Assembly: GCF_900155735.1 (NCBI RefSeq)
Contig: NZ_LT707056.1
Coordinates: forward strand, 61,011-106,720
DNA length: 45,710 nucleotides
Source of the DNA: Intestinibacillus massiliensis
GTDB taxonomy: Bacteria > Bacillota > Clostridia > Oscillospirales > Butyricicoccaceae
Direction: 5' to 3'
Below the pieces are notes generated by a model. The model saw nothing but the letters and a program-made list of their open reading frames with translations. It did no database searches and was not told where the DNA came from. Positions 1-8,021 of the stretch are shown piece after piece (positions within the stretch are counted from its first letter, which is position 1; each line of letters opens with the position of its first letter). Made by a program: the position numbers and the translations under genes.

Positions 1-3000
1 GCGCACCGTGATGCTGCCGCCCATCAGGTCGACCAGCCCCTTGGTGATGCTCAGGCCAAGCCCCGTCCCCTCGACGCGCGTGGTGTTGCGGCTGCGGGTA
101 AAGGGGTCGAAAATGTGGGAAATAAAGCCCTCCGGCATGCCGACCCCGGTATCGCGCACCGTGAACCGATAGCGGACATACCCGTCCCCGGCCACGGCGG
201 GCAGCTCCTCCACCTGGAAATCGACCCGGCCGCCCTCCGGCGTGAACTTGATGGCGTTGTTGAGGATGTTGATCAGGATCTGGTTGATGCGCAGCGCGTC
301 GCCGTAGAAGCAGGCGTGCCGCACGTCCCCCGCCTGGATTTCAAACCGCAGCCCGGCCGCCCGCGCCTGCGGCTCCATGATCGCGGAGAGCTGGCCGAGC
401 AGGTCGGGCAGCAGGATGCGCACCCGGCCGAGCGTGATCTTGGCGCGCTCGATCTTGCTCATGTCCAGGATGTCGTTGATCAGGCTGAGCAGGTGCCGGG
501 ACGCGACGGAAATCTTTTGCAGGCAGTCCGATACCCGCGCGGGGTCGTCCGGATGGGCGCTCGCGAGCGCCGTCATGCCCATGATGGCGTTCATCGGCGT
601 GCGGATATCGTGGCTCATGGCGGAAAGGAAGTCGCTCTTGGCACGGCTGGCCTCCTCGGCCAGCGACAGCGCCTTTTCCAGTTCGCGCTTGGCCCTGCGC
701 TCCGCGGCCAGCATATCGGTCACGTCGGCCCGCACAAGGCAGACCGTCCGCCGGTTGACGTCGCCCCACAGCACGTTGACCTGCTTGTACCGCAAGCCCT
801 GCGAAGGGTCTGCCCCGCGGTATGGCATCACGAAATCGTAGCCCATGGGCTGCGCCTCCAGCCGCGCGCACATGGCCTCCAGCCGGAACTGCTCCCGCGC
901 GTCCAACCCGCCGTCCGGGACGTAGCTGCGCGTGAACTGCCCCAGCAGGGAGGAATACCCGTCCGCCACATACGGCGCGAGGTTTTCCAGCACGGTCTGG
1001 CGCGTGTACATGGTCAGCCGGTCGCTGCATATATCGATAAAGCCGATCATCTCGAAGGTATAGGCCATGATATGCAGCATGCCCTGCTGCTCCCGCACGG
1101 AGTCCGTGATGTCGGTGCGCACAAGGCACACGCGCCCCAGCCGCAGGTCGACGGGGGAGACCGTGATGTTCTTGGTGCGGATATCGCCCTTTTCCGCCTC
1201 GATGCTGAAGGCGAAGGTATACGGCCCTTCCTCGAGCAGGCGGCGGCGCATGCGCCCCGGCTCCAGCGCCTGCTGGTAACGCTCCCGGTCCCTCGGCACC
1301 ACCAGGCTGCGCCCCATTTCCTGCAGGCGCGCCGAGTGGCGGCCATGCTGCGCGGGCAGGTTTTGCGCGGCGGCGTTTGAAGCCAGGATCGTATAGGTGT
1401 CCCGCTCCAGGTCGAGGTCGATGATGAAATCATAGTTTGTTACGGAAAGCTGGTGCAGGATGCGGTCGGTGATGGTCTGCTCCGTCACGTCGGTCACGGT
1501 CAGGATGCCGATCAGGTCGCCGCTGTCCGGCGTTTCCACCAGGTTGACCTTGAACTGCGCGTAGCAGCCGCGCGCCTGCCCGGGCAGGCGGATAAAGCAC
1601 TTCTGCACCGTCTCCGCCCCGTTTTCCCACGTGCCCCCCGGCGGGGACAGGAATGCCTCCAGGAAGGCCCCGCGCTCGTCCCGCTCCAAAATGCAGCCCG
1701 CGAGGCCGGTAAAGAAGCCCTCCGCCCCCGTGCCGAAGGCTTCGAGCAGCGCGGAACCGGTGTGGTCGATGATCTCCAGCACCTGCCCCTGCGTCACATT
1801 GTAGTGGCCGACGATCAACGCGTCCGGGTCGGCGCTGCGGTAATGCTGCATCAGCAGTTCCTTGTACTGCGCGCGCAGGCGCTCCTGCTGCGCGCGCTCC
1901 TCGGTCACGTCATGGTAGACCGCATACACGCGGCACTCCTCGCCCTCGTCCTGGATGATGGAGAAATTGACCTTGACCCAGATGTAGCCGTCCGTGCCGT
2001 GGCGCAGCCGGTACACCATTTCGCACCGCCCCTTGCCCGCGGCGATATAGTCGCGGATGCGCCCCTTGACCATCGCGGCGTCGTCAGGGTGGATGCCTGC
2101 GCCCGCGTCCCCGCGGTAAAGCGCCCAGGTCTCCCCCGGGGCCATGCCGGTCATCGCGGCGAACCCGTCCGACAGGAATTCCGGTACCATTTCGCCGGTT
2201 TTCCGGCAGCAGACGACCGCGACCCCGCCCGGCAGGTTCTTGACCATAGTCTGGAAATAGCGGTCGAGGCGCTCCTTCTCCCGGCGCATGCCGACCTCGT
2301 CGGTGATGTCGCGGACATATTTGATGTAGGCCGGGATGCCGTTCCAGTCGGTTTCCCGCACGCGGGTGCTGTAATAGCGGCCGTCCACCTGCATCTCATG
2401 CTCCTCGCCGTCCGCGCCGTACGTGCCGATGGGGCAGGACGCGCAGGGCGACGGCATGCCGTGCAGCGCCGCGTAGCATTTTTGCCCGCTGCACTCCGCG
2501 CCCCCCAGGAAGAGCCGCCGCGCCTCGTTGGCGTAGAGCAGGCTGTAGCTCTCCCGGTCGATCACATAGATGCCGTCCGCCGTCTCGTTGGCAATGCCCT
2601 GGAACAGGCGCGCCTCGGCCGACATGCCGGTAAACACGGCGTAAAACCGCGTGCTTTCCGCAAGCGGCCCCATGCGCCGCCCGTTTAAATGGATCCAGAT
2701 CAGCCGCCCGTCCTTATGGCGCATGCGGTAGGATACGTCGAGCACCCCGCCGCCTATCACCGAAGCCTGCGCCGCCGCGAGCACGCGCGGGCGGTCCTGC
2801 TCATAGATGATGTCGAGCGCGTCGTCCCTTACCAGCCCTACAAACTCCTCCCGCGTGTGGCCGGAAAGCGCTGGCACGCCGTCGGAAAAATACGTCGGGA
2901 TGAACCGCTTGCCCTCCACGCGGTAGCTCGCGATGCCGCCCGGGATGGAATTGACCAAGTGGTCAAGCTCGGACTGCGTCTCCTTGAGCGCGGTGATGTT

Positions 3001-4062
3001 ATGGAACACGCAGTGGAGCAGCGGGCAGCCGTCCTCCTCGCCGATCTGCCGCGCCTGGACGTGCACCCAGACGATATGCCCGTCCCGGTGCAGCTTGCGG
3101 AACTCGAAATCCGCGACCTCATGCCGCTCGATGGCCTCGCGTATCCTGCCCACCACCATGGCGGTATCCGCGGGGTAGGTCATCACCGCCGCGTCGCCCT
3201 TGGCCAGCTCGTGGTATTCCTCCACCGTGTAGCCGGAAAGTTCCGGCACGCCGTCGGAAAAGTAGACCGTCTCAAAGATATCCGAGACCTTATAGATTGC
3301 CACGCCGCCCGGGATGGCGTTTATGATATCCTCCATCTTTTCATTCGCGTCGGCTAGCTCCTTCTCCAGGCGCATGCGTTCGCTGATATCGGTATACACG
3401 GCGTACAGCAGCCTCGACCCGTCCCCCTGCAGGCTGGACGAGCCTTCGAGGCGGATATGGCGGTATTCGCCCCGCTTTTCGTTAAACATGCGGAAGGTGA
3501 TGCGCAGCACGCCGCCGCCCATAACCAGGCCCTCCACCTCTTCCTTCAGATGGCCCAGGTCGTCCGGGTGGACGCCCCAAAAGGACATCTCCCGGCGGAT
3601 CTTGTCAGCCCGCCCCTCCGAACAGCCCAGCAGCTCGAAAAACGCGGGGTTGTGGAACAGGGGCGTGATCCGGCCGCCGTCCGCGCGGTACACGCACAGG
3701 CCGCAGGGGATGCTGTTAAACGTCTGCTCCAGCGTTTCCTGGAGCGCGTCCAGCCGCGCGCCGCCCTGCCGGGGCGCCGTGATATCGACGATAAATTCGA
3801 TTTGCGCCGGGCGGCCGCCCCAGTCGGCCGGCTTGCCGCTCACCCGGTAGGTGCGCGTCCCGCCGGGCGGGCTGAATTCCCGCGTATAGGCGCCGCCTTC
3901 CGGGTCGGGCGGGCACGGGGTATCCCAGCCCTCCAGCGCCTCGGCGGCACGGTTGCAATACAGCACTTCCCGCGTGTCCCGCGCACGTACCAAAATGGCG
4001 GCTGGCGCATCATCCAGCACCGCCGCCATTTGGGCGGCAGAGGGGAGTTTTTCCCACATCAT
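1..4062 (-). CDS. multi-PAS hybrid sensor histidine kinase (C-terminus beyond window)
   Basis: The frame is open from ATG 4062 to base 1: 1354 codons and no stop, so the gene continues off the left edge. It encodes a soluble cytoplasmic sensor kinase with no membrane segment. About nine PAS or PAS-like repeats fill residues 1-1130, several ending in the typical DIT/DVT motif. One PAS carries a Cys cluster (C540 and C543 plus two Cys about a dozen residues earlier). The HisKA H-box follows with phospho-acceptor H1151 (SHDIRTP), then the N-box (NILNNAIKFT), G1 (DTGVGMP), F-box and G2 (GTGLGLSI) of the ATPase domain. Receiver domains probably lie beyond the edge, as in the sister kinase at 4434. 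The start overlaps the Hpt gene stop as ATGA, implying translational coupling. The ligand is unknown. Family assignment is firm; complete domain count is uncertain. Confidence 0.9.
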   Translation of the reverse strand, partial: MMWEKLPSAAQMAAVLDDAPAAILVRARDTREVLYCNRAAEALEGWDTPCPPDPEGGAYTREFSPPGGTRTYRVSGKPADWGGRPAQIEFIVDITAPRQGGARLDALQETLEQTFNSIPCGLCVYRADGGRITPLFHNPAFFELLGCSEGRADKIRREMSFWGVHPDDLGHLKEEVEGLVMGGGVLRITFRMFNEKRGEYRHIRLEGSSSLQGDGSRLLYAVYTDISERMRLEKELADANEKMEDIINAIPGGVAIYKVSDIFETVYFSDGVPELSGYTVEEYHELAKGDAAVMTYPADTAMVVGRIREAIERHEVADFEFRKLHRDGHIVWVHVQARQIGEEDGCPLLHCVFHNITALKETQSELDHLVNSIPGGIASYRVEGKRFIPTYFSDGVPALSGHTREEFVGLVRDDALDIIYEQDRPRVLAAAQASVIGGGVLDVSYRMRHKDGRLIWIHLNGRRMGPLAESTRFYAVFTGMSAEARLFQGIANETADGIYVIDRESYSLLYANEARRLFLGGAECSGQKCYAALHGMPSPCASCPIGTYGADGEEHEMQVDGRYYSTRVRETDWNGIPAYIKYVRDITDEVGMRREKERLDRYFQTMVKNLPGGVAVVCCRKTGEMVPEFLSDGFAAMTGMAPGETWALYRGDAGAGIHPDDAAMVKGRIRDYIAAGKGRCEMVYRLRHGTDGYIWVKVNFSIIQDEGEECRVYAVYHDVTEERAQQERLRAQYKELLMQHYRSADPDALIVGHYNVTQGQVLEIIDHTGSALLEAFGTGAEGFFTGLAGCILERDERGAFLEAFLSPPGGTWENGAETVQKCFIRLPGQARGCYAQFKVNLVETPDSGDLIGILTVTDVTEQTITDRILHQLSVTNYDFIIDLDLERDTYTILASNAAAQNLPAQHGRHSARLQEMGRSLVVPRDRERYQQALEPGRMRRRLLEEGPYTFAFSIEAEKGDIRTKNITVSPVDLRLGRVCLVRTDITDSVREQQGMLHIMAYTFEMIGFIDICSDRLTMYTRQTVLENLAPYVADGYSSLLGQFTRSYVPDGGLDAREQFRLEAMCARLEAQPMGYDFVMPYRGADPSQGLRYKQVNVLWGDVNRRTVCLVRADVTDMLAAERRAKRELEKALSLAEEASRAKSDFLSAMSHDIRTPMNAIMGMTALASAHPDDPARVSDCLQKISVASRHLLSLINDILDMSKIERAKITLGRVRILLPDLLGQLSAIMEPQARAAGLRFEIQAGDVRHACFYGDALRINQILINILNNAIKFTPEGGRVDFQVEELPAVAGDGYVRYRFTVRDTGVGMPEGFISHIFDPFTRSRNTTRVEGTGLGLSITKGLVDLMGGSITVR

Positions 4063-4430
4063 GCCGCACCGCCCCCTTTTAATGCGTCGCGCAGACCGCG
4101 CACCTTTTGGAATTCCTGCTGGACGCCCGCGTACAGCGCCGCGTAGGCGCAGCCGGGCGTGCCCGCGCGCAGCGGCTCCACGATCGCGCAGACCGCGGCG
4201 TACAGGGGCGTCAGCCCCATGTTGGCCGCCACGCCCTTGAGGGTATGCGCCGCCGCAAAGGCCGATTGCAGGTCGCCCCCGTCCAGGGCTTCCCCAAGCT
4301 TCGACAGGTTTTCATCCTGGAAGAGCATATCCAAAAAGCGCAGGTACATGGCTTCATTGCCCATAAAGCGTTCCATCGTGGCCGCATAGTCCGCGCCATA
4401 TGCTTCAAACGTCTCTTGAAAGCCCTGCAT
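4059..4430 (-). CDS. free-standing Hpt phosphotransfer protein
   Basis: This 123-residue protein is about the size of a lone Hpt four-helix bundle. The signature AHTLKG places the phosphorylatable histidine at H62, followed by the usual helix (GVAANMGL). Hpt proteins relay phosphate between receiver domains of hybrid kinases and downstream receivers. The gene sits between two hybrid kinases: it starts 3 nt after the upstream kinase stop and its own stop overlaps the next kinase start (ATGA). The upstream kinase ends in two receivers with no Hpt of its own, so this protein is its most likely partner. The output receiver may be the REC domain of the c-di-GMP enzyme at the head of the operon (inference). 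Confidence 0.88.
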   Translation of the reverse strand: MQGFQETFEAYGADYAATMERFMGNEAMYLRFLDMLFQDENLSKLGEALDGGDLQSAFAAAHTLKGVAANMGLTPLYAAVCAIVEPLRAGTPGCAYAALYAGVQQEFQKVRGLRDALKGGGAA

Positions 4431-4433
4431 CCG

Positions 4434-7400
4434 TCAGCCCTCCTTTCCAAAAATAAAGTCGTAAAGCGTCTGGTACAGCCGCTCCGGTTCGATCGGCTTT
4501 GCCAGGTGGGCGTTCATCCCCGCCGCCTTGCTCTTTTCAATGTCGTCGTCAAAGGCGTTGGCCGTCATCGCGATGATCGGGATATCCTTTGCGTCCGCGT
4601 TGCTGAGGTGGCGGATGTTCACCGCCGCGGTCAGCCCGTCCATCAGGGGCATGCGGATATCCATGAGGATCGCGTCGTAATAGCCCGGCTCGGACTTGCT
4701 GAAGCGCTCCATTGCGCGCAGCCCGTTTTCCGCCGTATCGACGGCGAAGCCCTTGCCCTCCAGCAGCATGACGGCCACCTCGGTGTTGATCAGGTTGTCC
4801 TCCGCCAGCAGCACGCGCTTGCCGGAAAAGTCGAAGTCCATCGCGTTATCCTGCTCCGCGCGCTCCTCTTTTTCGCCGAGCGCGCGGGTGAACGCGGAGA
4901 TCAGGGAGGATTTGAACATCGGCTTGCTCATCAGCAGGTTCGCGCCCGCGAGCTTGGCCTCGTGCTCGATGGAAATCCAGTCGTAGGCGGTGATGATGAT
5001 GATCGTCACCTCCGGCCCGACGATGGCGCGGATGCGGCGGGCGGTCTCCAGGCCGTCCATCTCCGGCATCTTCCAGTCGATCAGGATCATATCGAAATAC
5101 CTGCCCTCGCCCCAGAGCTCCTTGACGCGGCCGATCGCCTTGCGGCCGCTGTCGACCCATTCCGCGCACACGCCCATTTCCCGCAGGGTGACGACGGCGC
5201 TCTCGCACACGGCGACGTCGTCGTCCACCACGAGCGATTTGAGGTGGGAGAAGTTATAGTGTATTTTTTTCTGGTTGTGGCGCAGCTTTTCCTCCTCGGT
5301 GATGCCGAGCTTGACGTCCACGGTGAACTCCGTGCCGATCCCCTTGATAGAGCGCACGGTAATCTTTCCGTCCATCATGTCCACGATGTTCTTGGAGATC
5401 GCAAGCCCCAGCCCGGTGCCGCCGTACAGGGCGGTCGTGCCGGTCGATTCCTGGGAGAACGGCTCGAAGATATGCGGCAGGAAGGTTTCGCTCATGCCGA
5501 CGCCCGTGTCGTTCACGACAAAGCGCAGCGTCGCGTCGTTCTTCGTCCTGGTGCGCTGCGAGACTGAAAAGCTGACCTTGCCGCCCTCGCCCGTGAACTT
5601 GATCGCGTTGCTCAGGATGTTGATCAGCACCTGCTGCAGCTTCATCGCGTCGCCGATGTAGTAATCGTCCAGCACCGGGTCGATGATGCACTCATACTCC
5701 ACGCCCTTCCCGGCCGCCTGCGCGTAGCAGATGGAGTTGATGCCGCGCATGAACTCCTCCGTCGGGATCTTTTCGTTTTTGAGCAGCATTTTGCCACTTT
5801 CGATCCGGCTCATGTCCAGGATATCGTTGATGAGCGACAGCAGGAACCGGGAGGAGATGCCGATTTTGGAAATGCAGTCCTCGACCTGCTCGTCGTCGCC
5901 GATCGATTGCGCGGCGATGGTGCTCATGCCGATGATCGCGTTCATGGGCGTGCGGATTTCATGGCTCATGCGGGAGAGGAAGTCCGACTTTGCGGCGTTG
6001 GCCTGTTCCGCGGCGATCAGCGCGGCGGCAAGCTCGTCCTTCTGGCGCTGCTCCTGGTGCACGATATCGGTCACGTCGGTGCGCGCCATGCACACCCGGC
6101 CGAGGTCGCGGCTCAGGTAAAACAGCTGGAACCGCTTGATGCGTGGCCTGCCGTGCAAATCCTGCATCTCCACGAGGAAGGAATACGCGTCCTGCTTGTC
6201 CAGCCGCGCCTTGATGTAGGCATAGTCCAGCTTTTCGAGGTATTCCTTGCGCCCCACGCCGTCCATGAGGCGGCCGGCGATCGCCCGGATCTCCGCCTGG
6301 AAATCGCCCGGCTGTACGATCGTCCCCTTTTCGCCCTCCTTGAAGGAGACCAGCCGGCAGGTGCCCTGCGTAAGGTCGATCTCGACGATCGCGTCGTAAT
6401 CCTGTTCCACAAGCTGGTTGATGAGCTTGTGCTGCAGCTCCTGCTCCGTCACGTCGAACGTATAGAAGAAGGCGATCACGTCGCCGGTCTCGGGGTTCAT
6501 CGTGGTGCGGAAATTGGTCTGCCCCCAAAAGACGCTGCCGTCGTTGCGGCGGCGCAGGAAATCAAAACGGTAATCCGTCTTGCCTGCGGCATAGTCGGCC
6601 AGCACCTTTTCCCGGCTGAGCTGCCCGAGGAGCTTCTGCCCGTACGCCGGGTCGACCGCGGAGGCCGCAAGGTTGCGGATGGTCTCCTGGTAGGAAGCGC
6701 CGACCTGCGCGATCGCCGCCTCGGACGAGGAAATATAGTTTTCCATCTCGTCCCGGGTCACGTTGACGCGCCCCTGGATGCTCTCGCCGGAGGCCGACAT
6801 CTCCGCGAAGTAGGCCAGCTCTTTTTCGTACAGCTCGCGCATGCGTTCCTGTAGCTGCTTTTCCTCCGTAACGTCGACAAACACGCAGTAAAAATACCGC
6901 TCGCCGTCTTCCCCGGCAAACAGCTGCGCCTTGATCGAGATCCAGCGCACCAGCCCGCCCTTGCAAACCAGCCGGTTTTCGATGTGGATGTTGTTCCCGT
7001 GCTGGAGCTGCGCGTTGAGCTTGCCCGTCAAAACCGCGAGGTCTTCCGGGTAAATGACGGCGGACATCCGGTTGCCCATGGCGGCGAACTCCTCCCGGCT
7101 GTAGCCGATGAAGTCGAACAGGCCGTCGTTTGCGTCAATGACGGAAAAATCCTCGTCAAAACGGCAGCGGAACACCGCGCCGGGAATATTATTGTAAAGG
7201 TTCAGGACTTCCTCCTGCGCCCGCTTCTGCTTGGTGATATCGACGCAGACCGACACGATGGCCGGGCGGCCGTCCTCCGACGTGATCCTGCGCCCGAGGT
7301 CGTGCACCCAGATATAGGCGCCGTCGCGCTTCTTCATGCGGTATTCGACGACGTATTCGTCCCCCATCGCAAGCTGCCCCTCGACCTCCCGGTCGACCCT

Positions 7401-8021
7401 TGCGCGGTCGTCCGGATGCATGCAGTTGGAAACCATGCCCCCGATATCGCGGACGAACTCCGCTTCCGAGGCATAGCCGAGGTAGGAAAGCATCTGGCGG
7501 TTGATAAAATAGAAGGGGAACCCCTCCTCGATGTAGCCGCCCATCATCCCGCCGAGCAGCGACTCGTCCAGCAGCTCCTGCCGCTGGCGGGCGAGGTTCT
7601 CCATCACGAGCGTATCGGGATAATGCTCCTGGCCGCGCTGGCTGCTGCCCGGCTCCGAGATGTGCAGGTTGCACACGAGCCAGCGCCCGCCTTCTTTGGC
7701 CATTGTAAACACGCTGCGCAGCCGCCAGCTATAGACCGGGTTCCGCAGCGTAAACGCCGCGGACAGCACGCACACCGTTTCCGCCGGCGCCTGTTCATGC
7801 AGGATGGTGAACGCCATCTCGAACGGCTCCGCAATCTGCCGGATGTCCTCCGCAATGTAGCGCGCCATTTCCGCTTTGCCGCAGGCGTGCTCGTTATCGC
7901 CCGTGCCGATGAACTGGATATCCTCAGACAGGCACGCGGTGGCCTTTTGCACGTCCCGCTCCACAAACCAGGCCTGGAACAGCAGCTGCGCGGTCCCTTT
8001 TGCTTCTATTGCGTCCCTCAT
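4434..8021 (-). CDS. SnoaL/multi-PAS hybrid histidine kinase with two receiver domains
   Basis: The protein has 1195 residues. The start is ATG 8021, preceded by a good ribosome site (GGGGAGAAG) and overlapping the upstream stop as ATGA; the frame stays open 44 codons further upstream without such support. Residues ~5-130 resemble a SnoaL/NTF2-like fold, an unusual kinase input domain. Four PAS segments follow to ~residue 660. H687 lies in SHEIRTP, and the ATPase domain shows NILSNAIKFT, DTGVGMS and GTGLGLAIS. Two receivers end the protein, with acceptor Asp at D982 (IDWKMPEMDG) and D1121 (MDIRMPLMDG). No membrane segments are seen, so it senses cytoplasmic cues. The PAS modules before its HisKA resemble those of the neighbouring kinase, suggesting the two arose by duplication. 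It probably phosphorylates via the adjacent Hpt protein. Confidence 0.92.
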   Translation of the reverse strand: MRDAIEAKGTAQLLFQAWFVERDVQKATACLSEDIQFIGTGDNEHACGKAEMARYIAEDIRQIAEPFEMAFTILHEQAPAETVCVLSAAFTLRNPVYSWRLRSVFTMAKEGGRWLVCNLHISEPGSSQRGQEHYPDTLVMENLARQRQELLDESLLGGMMGGYIEEGFPFYFINRQMLSYLGYASEAEFVRDIGGMVSNCMHPDDRARVDREVEGQLAMGDEYVVEYRMKKRDGAYIWVHDLGRRITSEDGRPAIVSVCVDITKQKRAQEEVLNLYNNIPGAVFRCRFDEDFSVIDANDGLFDFIGYSREEFAAMGNRMSAVIYPEDLAVLTGKLNAQLQHGNNIHIENRLVCKGGLVRWISIKAQLFAGEDGERYFYCVFVDVTEEKQLQERMRELYEKELAYFAEMSASGESIQGRVNVTRDEMENYISSSEAAIAQVGASYQETIRNLAASAVDPAYGQKLLGQLSREKVLADYAAGKTDYRFDFLRRRNDGSVFWGQTNFRTTMNPETGDVIAFFYTFDVTEQELQHKLINQLVEQDYDAIVEIDLTQGTCRLVSFKEGEKGTIVQPGDFQAEIRAIAGRLMDGVGRKEYLEKLDYAYIKARLDKQDAYSFLVEMQDLHGRPRIKRFQLFYLSRDLGRVCMARTDVTDIVHQEQRQKDELAAALIAAEQANAAKSDFLSRMSHEIRTPMNAIIGMSTIAAQSIGDDEQVEDCISKIGISSRFLLSLINDILDMSRIESGKMLLKNEKIPTEEFMRGINSICYAQAAGKGVEYECIIDPVLDDYYIGDAMKLQQVLINILSNAIKFTGEGGKVSFSVSQRTRTKNDATLRFVVNDTGVGMSETFLPHIFEPFSQESTGTTALYGGTGLGLAISKNIVDMMDGKITVRSIKGIGTEFTVDVKLGITEEEKLRHNQKKIHYNFSHLKSLVVDDDVAVCESAVVTLREMGVCAEWVDSGRKAIGRVKELWGEGRYFDMILIDWKMPEMDGLETARRIRAIVGPEVTIIIITAYDWISIEHEAKLAGANLLMSKPMFKSSLISAFTRALGEKEERAEQDNAMDFDFSGKRVLLAEDNLINTEVAVMLLEGKGFAVDTAENGLRAMERFSKSEPGYYDAILMDIRMPLMDGLTAAVNIRHLSNADAKDIPIIAMTANAFDDDIEKSKAAGMNAHLAKPIEPERLYQTLYDFIFGKEG

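Noticed and set aside
115-4146. Series of long plus-strand open frames (115-1380, 1453-2688, 2689-3357, 3457-4146)
   Set aside because: They are antisense to a continuous minus-strand multi-PAS kinase with clear H-box and ATPase motifs; their Arg/His/Val-rich translations show no family features.
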